Source of the DNA: Nocardia sp. NRRL S-836
GTDB lineage: Bacteria > Actinomycetota > Actinomycetes > Mycobacteriales > Pseudonocardiaceae
DNA length: 64,000 nt
Reading direction: 5' to 3'
Assembly (NCBI RefSeq): GCF_001279525.1
Contig: NZ_LGDY01000110.1
Coordinates: forward strand, 15,042-79,041
Numbering within the stretch: position 1 is the stretch's first letter; each line of letters begins with the position of its first letter. Under the pieces are notes generated by a model, which was given only the letters and a program-made list of their open reading frames with translations, was not told the DNA's origin and ran no database searches. Shown one piece after another: positions 10,120-17,967 of this stretch. A program made the translations under genes and the position numbers.

Positions 10120-11604
10120 CTGTCTACTCTCACGGACCTGCTGGCCGAGCACACGAAGCTCTCCGGCGCCGCCGTCGACCACCTCCAGCTGGTCGTCGCC
10201 GAGTGGCAGCTCCTCTCCGACCTCTCGTTCGCGGACTTCCTGCTCTGGGTGCCGCTGGACGGTCCCGGCGACACCTTCCTCTGCGTGGCGCAGGCCCGTC
10301 CCACGACGGCGCCGACGGCCCACCCCGAGGACGTGGTCGGCAGCGAGGTGCAGTCCGACGAGCACCCGCAGCTGCGCAGGGCGATGGACGAGTCGCGGAT
10401 CTGCCGCGAGGAGGACCCGCGCTGGCACCTCGGCGTGCCGGTGCGGCGCGAGACCATCCCGGTGCGGCTGGGCCTGCAGGTCATCGCGGTGCTCAGCCGC
10501 AGCACGAACCTGGCCGTCCCGCGCGTGCCGTCGCCGTTGGAGATTTCCTACCTCGGCAGCGCGGCCGACCTGTGCCAGATGATCGCGGACGGCACGTTCC
10601 CCGCGCCGGAACCGTCACCGGACGTGCACACCAGCCCGCGCGTCGGCGACGGCCTGATCCGGCTCGACCCGTCCGGCGCGGTGGTGTTCGCCTCGCCGAA
10701 CGCGCTGTCGGCCTACCACCGCATGGGCCACGCGTCCGACCTGGTCGGCGTGCACCTGGCGCCGCTCACGCGCAGCCTCATCGGCGACCCGTTCGACGCG
10801 ACCGAGGTGGCGCAGCGGATCCGGCAGGCGCTGGACGGCCAGCCGTCGATGCGCATGGAGGCGGAGTCACGCCGGGGCGCCGCGGTGCTGTTCCGCTCGT
10901 TGCCCCTTCGGCCACGGGGACAGGCGGCCGGTGCGATCGTGCTGTGCCGCGACGTCACCGAGGTCCGCCGCCGTGACCGGGCGCTGATGTCGAAGGACGC
11001 CACGATCCGCGAGATCCACCACCGCGTGAAGAACAACCTGCAGACGGTGGCCGCCCTGCTGCGGCTGCAGAGCCGCCGCCTCACCAACCCGGAGGCCAAG
11101 GAGGCGCTCGCCGAGTCGGTGCGCCGGGTGACGTCGATCGCGCTCGTGCACGAGACGCTGTCGATGTCCGTCGACGAACGCGTCGACCTCGACGACGTCG
11201 TCGACAAGGTGATCCCGATGATGGGCGACGTGGCCGTCACCGAGACCCAGGTGAAGGTCCGCCGCGAGGGCGGGTTCGGCGTGGTCTCCTCCGAGATCGC
11301 GACCCCGCTCGTGATGGTGCTGACCGAGCTCGTGCAGAACGCCTTCGAGCACGCCTACGCCCCCGGCCAGCGCGGCGAGGTCGTCGTGCACAGCGAGCGG
11401 TCCGCGAAGTGGCTCGACGTGACGATCTCCGACGACGGCAAGGGCCTTCCGCCCGGTTTCTCCCTCGAACGCACCGATCGTCTCGGTCTGCAGATCGTTC
11501 GGACCCTCGTCGACTCCGAATTGAGAGGCTCGTTGAGCTTGCGACGGAGGCCCCGAGGCGGTACAGAGGCGGTCCTGCGCGTGCCGCTCAGAGGGCGGCG
11601 CTAA
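10120..11604 (+). CDS. pdtaS: Sensor histidine kinase PdtaS (HisKA_2 family), probable CTG start
   Basis: A cytosolic kinase of about 494 residues. An N-terminal GAF-like sensor is followed by a PAS domain (about 170-270), then a HisKA_2 phospho-acceptor box REIHHRVKNNLQTVAALLRL and a HATPase domain with TELVQNAFEHA and ISDDGKGLPPG. In mycobacteria PdtaS phosphorylates the ANTAR regulator PdtaR. The family N-terminus (xSTLTDLLAEHTKL) is encoded from a CTG at 10120. The in-frame stop at 10105 leaves no ATG, GTG or TTG before it, and GGAGGAG lies just upstream. The first conventional start, GTG at 10249, would delete conserved residues. No pdtaR gene is adjacent. Confidence 0.88.
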   Translation: MSTLTDLLAEHTKLSGAAVDHLQLVVAEWQLLSDLSFADFLLWVPLDGPGDTFLCVAQARPTTAPTAHPEDVVGSEVQSDEHPQLRRAMDESRICREEDPRWHLGVPVRRETIPVRLGLQVIAVLSRSTNLAVPRVPSPLEISYLGSAADLCQMIADGTFPAPEPSPDVHTSPRVGDGLIRLDPSGAVVFASPNALSAYHRMGHASDLVGVHLAPLTRSLIGDPFDATEVAQRIRQALDGQPSMRMEAESRRGAAVLFRSLPLRPRGQAAGAIVLCRDVTEVRRRDRALMSKDATIREIHHRVKNNLQTVAALLRLQSRRLTNPEAKEALAESVRRVTSIALVHETLSMSVDERVDLDDVVDKVIPMMGDVAVTETQVKVRREGGFGVVSSEIATPLVMVLTELVQNAFEHAYAPGQRGEVVVHSERSAKWLDVTISDDGKGLPPGFSLERTDRLGLQIVRTLVDSELRGSLSLRRRPRGGTEAVLRVPLRGRR

Positions 11605-11678
11605 ACTAACGCCGTGCACACGTGACGACCAGCCTCAGCGGTCTCACGTGGTCATGCGGGAGGGTGTGCAAACAAGAA

Positions 11679-11712
11679 AAGAGCCCGACACCTGGCACGG
11701 TGTCGGGCTCTT
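11679..11712. terminator. Bidirectional terminator between pdtaS and whiB1
   Basis: A perfect 14-base inverted repeat, AAGAGCCCGACACC (11679-11692) and its complement (11699-11712), with a 6-base loop. It sits between the convergent pdtaS and whiB1 genes. A-rich and T-rich flanks allow use in both directions. Confidence 0.85.
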
Positions 11713-11745
11713 CTCAACTGTCGTTGTTCGCGGCCAACTGCCTTC

Positions 11746-12000
11746 TCAGGCGTTGCTGCGGGCCCGCGTGCGGGCGTTGCGGCGCTTGAGAGCGCGGCGC
11801 TCGTCCTCGCTCATCCCGCCCCAGACGCCGGCGTCCTGGCCGCTCTCGAGCGCCCACGCGAGGCAGTCGGAGACGACGGGGCAACGGCGGCAGACGGTCT
11901 TCGCCTCGGCGATCTGAAGCAGCGCGGGACCACTGTTCCCAACGGGGAAGAACAGCTCGGGGTCCTCGTCGCGGCAGATCGCGCGGTGGCGCCAGTCCAT
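11746..12000 (-). CDS. whiB1: WhiB1-type iron-sulfur transcription factor
   Basis: An 84-residue Wbl protein. Four cluster ligands, Cys9, Cys37, Cys40 and Cys46 (KTVCRRCPVVSDC), are at the positions known for M. tuberculosis WhiB1. The GVWGG turn and the basic C-terminus RRALKRRNARTRARSNA complete the family pattern. WhiB1 carries a nitric-oxide-sensitive 4Fe-4S cluster, binds the primary sigma factor and is essential in mycobacteria. The ATG at 12000 follows a GAGGAG site. Two CRP-like palindromes lie upstream. The neighbouring diacylglycerol kinase gene is on the same strand but is separated by hairpins, so whiB1 probably has its own promoter. Confidence 0.94.
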   Translation of the reverse strand: MDWRHRAICRDEDPELFFPVGNSGPALLQIAEAKTVCRRCPVVSDCLAWALESGQDAGVWGGMSEDERRALKRRNARTRARSNA

Positions 12001-12067
12001 TGGAACTACTCCTCAGCCTTGGCGCGCACAAAGGCACGCCGGTTGTCAGCGGTCGTTTTGGGGTGCT

Positions 12068-12083
12068 TGTGAATGCTTTCACG
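12068..12083. promoter_or_regulatory. CRP-like binding site 1 upstream of whiB1
   Basis: TGTGA at 12068-12072 and TCACG at 12079-12083 are separated by 6 bases, matching the cAMP receptor protein consensus. It is about 70 bases upstream of the whiB1 start. In M. tuberculosis whiB1 is a known CRP (Rv3676) target. Confidence 0.65.
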
Positions 12084-12117
12084 AACGGCTGGGATGTCAA
12101 GGGGTTGGCACCAACCC

Positions 12118-12133
12118 GGTGAGTGAACTCACC
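12118..12133. promoter_or_regulatory. CRP-like binding site 2 upstream of whiB1
   Basis: GGTGAGTGAACTCACC is a near-perfect palindrome containing GTGA-N6-TCAC. It lies 50 bases (centre to centre) further upstream than site 1. It fits the core CRP pattern less fully than site 1 because the outer bases are G and C. Confidence 0.5.
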
Positions 12134-12248
12134 CAAAAGATCGACAGCGTTCACCTGGGGTTTCACGCTCTGCTGTCACTCGATTGCTCTACATCCCGGA
12201 TGGGTAGCGAGACGGTCACGAACTGATCACGGACCGTCATACCGCGCC

Positions 12249-12336
12249 GTTCGGGCGCCTGCGCCCGAACATCGGGGTTTGCGGGGTCGCCCCCGCAAAG
12301 TCATCCCGGCCGCGGCGGCTCGCGCTCTCCGCGAGC
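12249..12336 (-). terminator. Three successive hairpins between the lipid kinase gene and whiB1
   Basis: Hairpins are present at 12249-12270 (10-base stem, 2-base loop), 12278-12299 (9-base stem TTTGCGGGG, 4-base loop) and 12318-12336 (7-base stem, 5-base loop). All lie just after the stop of the lipid kinase gene in its direction of transcription. There is no T run, so they are probably factor-assisted or roadblock terminators insulating whiB1. The remaining 12001-12341 sequence holds the whiB1 promoter region and no gene. Confidence 0.6.
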
Positions 12337-12341
12337 ACACC

Positions 12342-13277
12342 TCAGCTGAGGACGGTCAACGCCTCGGGAACCGCTCGGAACTCCACCTGGGTCGTCGTGC
12401 CGAGGAAGTCGCCATCCACCTGCAGGTTGGCGGGTTCCTCGGACTTCACTCTGACATATTCGAGGTCGTCGCGCCGCACGAGTTTCTGACCTCTGGGATT
12501 CCCCGTCGTCAGGACTTGTGTGATGTAGCGCGCAACGGTCGGCACGCGCAGCGTCGTGAGGGCGGAAAGGCCCAGTCCGCCGTCGAACGACGTGCTCGGG
12601 TTGAGGTGGATGTCCTTGTCGCCGAAGTAAGTCCACGGGTCGGTGTTCGACACGAACACCATGCCGAGGTCGTCGAACCGCGGTTCGTCCGGCACCTCGA
12701 CGGTGAAGTGCAGCGGAGTGCGAACTAGTTTCGCGTATGCCTTGAGCGCGACCGCCAGATAAAGCGCGGGACTCGCGTTGTGCCCCTTCGCGCGCTTGGC
12801 CTCCACGCCCGCGACGACGTCCGCGTCGAGCCCGACACCGGCGTTGAACGTGAACCAGCGGCCGTCCTCGATGACGTCGGCGAAGACCCGGCCGAGCCCG
12901 ATGCGGCGGCTGGTGCCGTGCTCGATGGCCTGCAACAGGACGTGCGTGGCCTCGACGGGGTCGCGGGGGATGCCCAGCGCACCGGCGAAGACGTTCGCGG
13001 AACCGCCGGGGACGACCCCGAGCATCGGCTGGCCGGCGCGGGGGCCGCCGCGCAGGATGCCGTTGACCACCTCGTTGACCGTGCCGTCGCCGCCGTGGGC
13101 GATGACCAGGTCGAACCCGTCGTGCACCGCCTGCGCGGCCGCGTCGAGCGCGTGGCCGCGGTAGGAGGTCTCGACGATCTCCAGCTTCACGTCGGAGGCG
13201 AGTGCGTGGGCCAGCACGTCGCGCCCCGCCGGCGTCGTTGTAGTCGCCTGGGGGTTCACCACGAGAAGAGCGCGCAC
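12342..13277 (-). CDS. Diacylglycerol kinase family lipid kinase
   Basis: A 311-residue cytosolic or membrane-associated kinase of the DagK/LCB5 fold. The nucleotide-binding and catalytic motif HGGDGTVNEVVNG (residues about 64-76) and the second VPGGSANVFAGALG loop are both intact. The C-terminal beta-sandwich ends in NLQVDGDFLG, the usual VDGE-like element. Likely substrates are diacylglycerol or another lipid alcohol, as in phospholipid recycling; substrate choice cannot be read from sequence. The start is the GTG at 13277 (VRALLVVNPQA). Hairpins follow its stop. Confidence 0.87.
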   Translation of the reverse strand: MRALLVVNPQATTTTPAGRDVLAHALASDVKLEIVETSYRGHALDAAAQAVHDGFDLVIAHGGDGTVNEVVNGILRGGPRAGQPMLGVVPGGSANVFAGALGIPRDPVEATHVLLQAIEHGTSRRIGLGRVFADVIEDGRWFTFNAGVGLDADVVAGVEAKRAKGHNASPALYLAVALKAYAKLVRTPLHFTVEVPDEPRFDDLGMVFVSNTDPWTYFGDKDIHLNPSTSFDGGLGLSALTTLRVPTVARYITQVLTTGNPRGQKLVRRDDLEYVRVKSEEPANLQVDGDFLGTTTQVEFRAVPEALTVLS

Positions 13278-13528
13278 CAGTCGAGGGTAGGACAATGCGT
13301 GACCGCTCGCGGGTCGCGTGTCCTCCCTCAGGGCGACTCCAGCCTCACGAAAGTGGCGCAAATCTCCCTTCCGTTCGCGTCGCGTCAGCCCCGCAGACGA
13401 GTGCACCCCGGTCGACCGCCGGCTCGCTGAAGGCTCCCCAATCTTTCCCCGTGAGGTGTGCGCGAAGAGACCTCCAACCGGGTGGCCTACGATCCGTGAC
13501 CAGTACAGAACGTGAGGAAAGGCCTCCT

Positions 13529-13945
13529 GTGACTACCGGTACCCCGGCCCCGCCGCGCGCGGTGCGGACCGCCGCAGTGCTCACCTTCCTGCAGGGGCTG
13601 GGCGGCATCGCGCTGGCCGGCGCGCTCGTCGTGCGGGTGCTGCAGGGAGCTCCCTCCGCAGGTCCGGTGCTCGGGGCCGCCGGCGTGCTGGTGCTGTGGT
13701 TCAGCGGGGTGATCTTCGCCTGCGTGATGTTGTTCCGCGGCCGGCAAGGCGCGCGCACGCCCGTGATCGTCACGCAGCTGCTGCTCCTGGGATGCGCCTG
13801 GTACGCCTACGGACCGTCGGAACAACCGCTGGCCGGCTCCCTCGGCGGCATCTACTGCTTCGTGGTGCTCGTGCTGCTGTTCACCCGCGACGGCCGCGAG
13901 TGGGCTCTCGGACTACCGACGTCCGAAGGAGACAAAGCCGACTAA
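13529..13945 (+). CDS. Small four-helix membrane protein
   Basis: A 138-residue predicted integral membrane protein with four hydrophobic segments: AVLTFLQGLGGIALAGALVV, GAAGVLVLWFSGVIFACVML, VIVTQLLLLGCAWYAYG and GGIYCFVVLVLLF. Charged residues sit mainly at the ends, and a polar tail ends GDKAD. The GTG at 13529 is preceded by GAGGAAAGG. No domain was recognised; similar short proteins are common in actinomycetes as uncharacterised integral membrane proteins. It stands alone between the divergent lipid kinase gene and a secreted protease. Confidence 0.75.
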   Translation: MTTGTPAPPRAVRTAAVLTFLQGLGGIALAGALVVRVLQGAPSAGPVLGAAGVLVLWFSGVIFACVMLFRGRQGARTPVIVTQLLLLGCAWYAYGPSEQPLAGSLGGIYCFVVLVLLFTRDGREWALGLPTSEGDKAD

Positions 13946-14027
13946 CGGAGGGTGGTCACAGTCACACGGCCGGGTGAAGCTGTCGGTGGTTGCTTAACCA
14001 CTCCCTGCACTCACGAGGTGACCAACC

Positions 14028-14744
14028 ATGCGTTTCATGACCGCGATCGCGGGCGCCTTCCTGGCGGCGCTCTCCCTCGCACCTGCGACGGCGACGGCCA
14101 CGGCCGCGCCGGAAGAGCCCGGCATGTCGCCGATGATCATCGGTGGCAGCTACGCGTCGAACTTCCCCTACGCGGCCCGTCTGTTCGTCAACGGCCGGGA
14201 GAACTGCTCGGCCACGAAGATCGCTCCCACGTGGATCCTCACCGCGGAGCACTGCGTCGCCTCCGCCGGCACGTACACGTTCCGCGCCGGCAGCCTCGAC
14301 CAGACCTCGGGCGGCCAGCTCGTCACCGGCACGCAGATCATCAAGCACCCGTCGGCCGACCTGGCCCTGGTGCGGGTCGGCACGTCGATGTCGGCGCCGT
14401 TCTCCCCGCTCGGCACGACGTCCGACGTGGCCGTCAACCAGACCGTGCAGCTCTACGGCTGGGGTGCGACCTGCACCAACCAGCCGGAGATCAACTGCCA
14501 GTCGCGCTACCTGAAGGTCGCGAACACCCGCGTCACCTCCGTCAACGGCAGTGACTACCGCGGTGGCGTCGCCATCGCGGTGACCCGCGTCGACGGCATC
14601 GCCGCCGGCGGCGACTCCGGTGGCCCGATGTTCGCCTCCGGCAAGCAGGTCGGCGTCGCCTCGACGTCCGACCGTTCGTCCCGCTCCAACTACACCGCGG
14701 TCACCCGCTACCGCTCCTGGATCCAGCAGTACGCGGGCGTCTGA
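14028..14744 (+). CDS. Secreted trypsin-like serine protease (S1 family)
   Basis: A 238-residue secreted chymotrypsin-fold protease. A signal peptide (to about residue 27) and a short propeptide end before IIGGSYASNFPY, the usual activation site. The triad is visible as TAEHC (His), SADLAL (Asp) and GGDSGGP (Ser). Cysteines in RENCSATK and EHC form the conserved disulfide around the histidine, and CTNQPEINC forms another loop. It is close to Streptomyces trypsin in size. A long hairpin follows as a terminator. Confidence 0.93.
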   Translation: MRFMTAIAGAFLAALSLAPATATATAAPEEPGMSPMIIGGSYASNFPYAARLFVNGRENCSATKIAPTWILTAEHCVASAGTYTFRAGSLDQTSGGQLVTGTQIIKHPSADLALVRVGTSMSAPFSPLGTTSDVAVNQTVQLYGWGATCTNQPEINCQSRYLKVANTRVTSVNGSDYRGGVAIAVTRVDGIAAGGDSGGPMFASGKQVGVASTSDRSSRSNYTAVTRYRSWIQQYAGV

Positions 14745-14753
14745 CCTGGTGAG

Positions 14754-14804
14754 TCACGCGGGGGCCCCACGTTCCCTTCACGGGCGCGTGGGGCCCCTGC
14801 GTGA
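14754..14804 (+). terminator. Terminator after the trypsin-like protease gene
   Basis: An 18-base inverted repeat with one mismatch: 14754-14771 pairs with 14787-14804 around GGGGCCCCACG and CGTGGGGCCCC, with a 15-base loop. It begins 9 bases after the stop. There is no T run. Confidence 0.75.
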
Positions 14805-14925
14805 CCTGTGTAAGCACGTGCTTACGTCACCCTGCGTGTTCACTAATGGTGGATGGACACGAACGGAGTAGCCAGCTACCGTGCTGCCAGCGTTCGCGCC
14901 GCTCGGGAGCAGGGTGAGGTGCGCA

Positions 14926-15732
14926 GTGCAGGACGGCCCGCAGCGGGTGACGACAAACGGCAGTTCCGAGCGCCCAAATGCCGCTCGTCTCTTCGACTAC
15001 TACCTCGGTGGCGCGCACAACTTCGCCGTTGACCGCGCACTGGCCGAGGCGACCATCCAGCAGTTCCCCGTCGCCGAGATGGCCCGCACGATCAGGTCGT
15101 TCTCCCGCCGCGTGGTGCGCTTCTGCGTGGAGGACCTGGGCATCCGGCAGTTCCTCGACCTCGGCAGCGGCATCCCCACCGCGGGCAACGTCCACGAGGT
15201 GGCCCACTCCGTCGACCCGTCGTGCCACGTCGTCTACGTCGACCACGACCCGGTGACCGTCGCCCACTCCCGCACCATGCTGCGCGACAACCTCAACGCC
15301 GCCATCGTCCAGGCCGACATCAACGACGTGGGCACCGTGCTGCGCGACCCCGAGACCCGGCGGCTGATCGACTTCGAGAAGCCGGTCGCCGTGCTGATGA
15401 TCGGCATCCTCCCGTACGTCTACGACGAGCCGGCGGGCGTGGTGGCGCGCTACCGGGCCGCGATGTGCGAGGGCAGCCTGCTCGCGCTGACGCACCTGAC
15501 GCGGGACGTCGAACCGGAGCTGGTCGACAAGCTCGTCAACCTGGCCGACGGCCTGGACACCCCGGTGGTGCCGCGCACGAAGCAGGACGTCGAGGAGTTC
15601 GTCTGCGGGCTCGAACTGCTCGAACCCGGCCTGGTGCTCGCCGCGAACTGGCGTGCGGACGGCGACCTGCCCGGCACCTCGGCGGCGGCCGACGCGTCGA
15701 CCTACGGCGCGGTCGGCCTCATCTGCGGCTGA
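14926..15732 (+). CDS. SAM-dependent methyltransferase, DUF574 (PF04672) family
   Basis: A protein of about 268 residues with a class I methyltransferase fold. The family-typical N-terminus is ARLFDYYLGGAHNFAVDR. The SAM-binding strand and loop is FLDLGSGIPTAGNVHEVA, followed by VVYVDHDPVTVAHSR with the acidic residue for the ribose and an ADINDVG adenine-site segment. The family is expanded in actinomycetes, and the target is unknown for almost all members. The GTG at 14926 has a GAGGT site; an upstream GTG at 14881 would add 15 residues. It is a single gene with no recognisable pathway context. Confidence 0.88.
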   Translation: MQDGPQRVTTNGSSERPNAARLFDYYLGGAHNFAVDRALAEATIQQFPVAEMARTIRSFSRRVVRFCVEDLGIRQFLDLGSGIPTAGNVHEVAHSVDPSCHVVYVDHDPVTVAHSRTMLRDNLNAAIVQADINDVGTVLRDPETRRLIDFEKPVAVLMIGILPYVYDEPAGVVARYRAAMCEGSLLALTHLTRDVEPELVDKLVNLADGLDTPVVPRTKQDVEEFVCGLELLEPGLVLAANWRADGDLPGTSAAADASTYGAVGLICG

Positions 15733-15883
15733 CAAGCGGGCAGCGCACGTGGTCCTGCGTCGGGGGCGGCGGCTGCCGGTGTCTGAAACTCCATAAAAAG
15801 GATTTCACCGCGGACCGTGGTGAAGGCCGGGCCTGAAGTACAGGGTGACTTCGAGCCCGGCCTGGTGGTGCTCGGTCAGGTGC

Positions 15884-16309
15884 TCAGCCCTGGTACGCGG
15901 GCTGTCGGCCGGAGAGGGCCGCCGGGCCGCGGTACTGCGCGCCGCCGAAGGCGAGGATCGCGAAGCCGATGATGCTGAACAGCCAGAGGCCGACGATGCC
16001 GAAGACGGCGTCCTTGCCGAACGACTTGGCGATGTCGATCGCCAGGACCGCGAACACGACGATGTTGACGAACGGGATGAGCAGCAGGACGGTCCACCAG
16101 CCTGGACGCCCGCCGATCTTCGTCAGCACGTAGAAGTTGTAGATCGGGATGATCGACGCCCAGCCCGGCTGACCGGCCTTGGTGAAGACCTTCCACATCA
16201 CGATGATGCCGATGACGGCGAAGACGAGGCCGATGATGCCGAACACCGCGAGGGTGCCGAACAGGGCTGCCTGGTCGGCATCGGTGAGAGTCGGCTGTGA
16301 CGGGTCCAC
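15884..16309 (-). CDS. DUF5684 integral membrane protein
   Basis: A 141-residue membrane protein with about four hydrophobic segments. The diagnostic stretch between the first two helices, KAGQPGWASIIPIYNFYVL, is shared by DUF5684 proteins, often annotated as signal peptidase I-associated or uncharacterised membrane proteins. The GTG at 16309 follows a GAAGGAAC site. No catalytic residues are recognisable. It may be a small structural or accessory membrane protein. It is convergent with the methyltransferase gene; 15733-15883 contains an imperfect palindrome around 15804-15824 and no gene. Confidence 0.8.
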   Translation of the reverse strand: MDPSQPTLTDADQAALFGTLAVFGIIGLVFAVIGIIVMWKVFTKAGQPGWASIIPIYNFYVLTKIGGRPGWWTVLLLIPFVNIVVFAVLAIDIAKSFGKDAVFGIVGLWLFSIIGFAILAFGGAQYRGPAALSGRQPAYQG

Positions 16310-16435
16310 GGTCGTTCCTTCTTTCCACGCTTACCTGGTGCCGGGGGATCGGCGAGCGGGGACGCTGCCAGCACCGTGGACCCGTCCTCAGTGGAATTCC
16401 TGTTTCGTGAGCCTTTCGAGACCTTCCGTCAACCT

Positions 16436-16909
16436 TCAGCGTGCTGAGCCCAGCTCCCGCAGCGCCTCGTCGGCCACCCGCATGACGGTCCACTCGTCCA
16501 TCGGTATGGCACCCAACGACTTGTAAAAGCCGATCGACGGCTCGTTCCAGTTCAGCACCCACCACTGCAGACGGGTGTATCCGCGGTCGATGCACTCCCG
16601 TGCCAGCACTTCGAGCAGCTGCTTGCCGAAGCCCTTGCCACGCTGCTCCGGCGTGACGTAGAGGTCTTCGAGGTAGATGCCGTGCACGCCGTCCCACGTG
16701 GAGAAGTTCAGGAACCACAACGCCATCCCGACGACCTGACCGTCCACTTCGGCCACATGGCCGAACAGCGCGGCGTGCTCGCTGAACAGCGCCGTGTGCA
16801 GCTGTTCGGCCGTGAGGTGGCACTGCTCCGGTGCGCGTTCGTACAGCGCGAGCTCGTGCACCAGCCCCACGACCGCGTCGACGTCACGCGGTTCCACCCG
16901 CCGGATCAT
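16436..16909 (-). CDS. GNAT family N-acetyltransferase
   Basis: A 157-residue GNAT enzyme. The acetyl-CoA loop is EQRGKGFGKQLLEVLA, preceded by the IYLEDLYVTP strand and followed by QWWVLNWNEPSIGFYKSLGA. This combination resembles diamine (spermidine/spermine-type) acetyltransferases. A polyamine or thialysine substrate is therefore possible but not demonstrated. The ATG at 16909 overlaps the TGA of the upstream phosphatase gene by one base and has GGGAGG upstream; a GTG directly before it is the alternative start. Confidence 0.88.
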   Translation of the reverse strand: MIRRVEPRDVDAVVGLVHELALYERAPEQCHLTAEQLHTALFSEHAALFGHVAEVDGQVVGMALWFLNFSTWDGVHGIYLEDLYVTPEQRGKGFGKQLLEVLARECIDRGYTRLQWWVLNWNEPSIGFYKSLGAIPMDEWTVMRVADEALRELGSAR

Positions 16910-17505
16910 CACACCTCCCAGGCAGGCACGTTCAGCCTGCGCACCTGCGGGTCGCCCCGCTCGTCACCCAGCTGGCAGGTGCCGGCCGGGTCCAGTCCGA
17001 AGTGGACGCCCTGGTCGGGCGCCAGGCCGAGCCACGCCGCGATCAGGACCCGGCTGAAGTGCCCGTGCCCGACCAGGACCACGTCACCGCCGGGCAGGAT
17101 CTTGCGCACCTCGCCGAGCACCTTGCGGGCCCGCTCCTGCACCTCCGCGTGCGTCTCGCCGTTCGGCATCGGGTGCGTCCACACCGTCCAGCCCGGCACG
17201 CGCTCGCGGATCTGCGGCGTGGTGATGCCCTCGTAGTCGCCGTAGTCCCACTCGGCCAGGTCCTCGGTCGTCGCCGAGATCTCCAGCCCGGCGAGCTCCG
17301 CCGTCCTGGTGGCGCGCTGCCGCGGGCTCGTCAGCACGAGCGCGGGCGCCTGGTCCGTGGCTCTGAGCCGGGCGAGCGTGGCGCCCGCCCTGCGTGCCTG
17401 CTGCTCGCCCTCGGGCGTCAGCTCGATGTCGGTGCGTCCCGTGTGCCTGCCGCTCTCGGACCACTCGGTCTGGCCGTGGCGCAGCAGGTAGAGGTGGGTG
17501 CTCAC
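16909..17505 (-). CDS. Histidine phosphatase family protein (phosphoglycerate mutase-like)
   Basis: A 198-residue phosphatase of the PGM/acid-phosphatase superfamily. The phosphorylated histidine is His10 in LLRHGQTEW. Other active-site parts are TSPRQRATRTA (Arg), WDYGDYEG (Glu) and VLVGHGHFSRVL with the second catalytic histidine. The pattern matches small bacterial phosphatases of the CobC/GpmB type. The substrate is unknown. The GTG start is at 17505, and the stop overlaps the downstream GNAT start. The coupled pair suggests linked functions, but no pathway can be named. Confidence 0.9.
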   Translation of the reverse strand: MSTHLYLLRHGQTEWSESGRHTGRTDIELTPEGEQQARRAGATLARLRATDQAPALVLTSPRQRATRTAELAGLEISATTEDLAEWDYGDYEGITTPQIRERVPGWTVWTHPMPNGETHAEVQERARKVLGEVRKILPGGDVVLVGHGHFSRVLIAAWLGLAPDQGVHFGLDPAGTCQLGDERGDPQVRRLNVPAWEV

Positions 17506-17522
17506 CTGTTCGATCCTAAGGA

Positions 17523-17735
17523 GTGACCGGCACCACGTTTGGAGGAGTGCCCGTTCGCGGTACCCCGATCGCCATGACCGCCGAGCACCACGACCAGGGC
17601 GCACCCGACGAGGTGAACGCCCAGGAGATCCGCGCGGCGTTCGGAGTGCGGGTCGCGCGCATCCGGGCCGAGCTGACCTCGACCTGGAACAAGCTGAGCC
17701 AGAACGAGCGCGGCGGCGACGGCAGGAGTGAATGA
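17523..17735 (+). CDS. Hypothetical small hydrophilic protein
   Basis: A 70-codon frame with actinobacterial codon usage, whose C-terminal half reads NAQEIRAAFGVRVARIRAEL and looks like an amphipathic helix. The start is uncertain. GTG at 17523 overlaps an AAGGAG sequence, and an in-frame ATG at 17574 would give 53 residues. No family was recognised. It is divergent from the histidine phosphatase gene with only 17 bases between starts. It may be a genuine small protein or chance. Confidence 0.4.
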   Translation: MTGTTFGGVPVRGTPIAMTAEHHDQGAPDEVNAQEIRAAFGVRVARIRAELTSTWNKLSQNERGGDGRSE

Positions 17736-17967
17736 TCTTCCGCCGGTGCGCGAAATGTGCTGACCGGCGGGGTCCTGAAACACCGTGGTTCTGTTTCTGA
17801 TGTCACGTAGGCGTCGTGAGCTGCTGTAACCCGCCATTGGTATGGCAAGTGGGCCGAACGGCGTAATACTCCCGTCTATTTTTCGTTTTGGTTGGCCAAA
17901 TACTCACGCGCGTCGTCCGGGAATCGCTAGAACGGAGCGGACAGTCCTTTTCTGAGAGGACCCGCTC

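Noticed and set aside
10249..11604. GTG at 10249 as the start of pdtaS
   Set aside because: It would remove conserved N-terminal sensor residues that are encoded in frame immediately upstream after a good ribosome site.
15804..15824. Imperfect palindrome TTCACC...GGTGAA after the methyltransferase gene
   Set aside because: It has several mismatches and no T run or promoter context, so it is too weak to call as operator or terminator.
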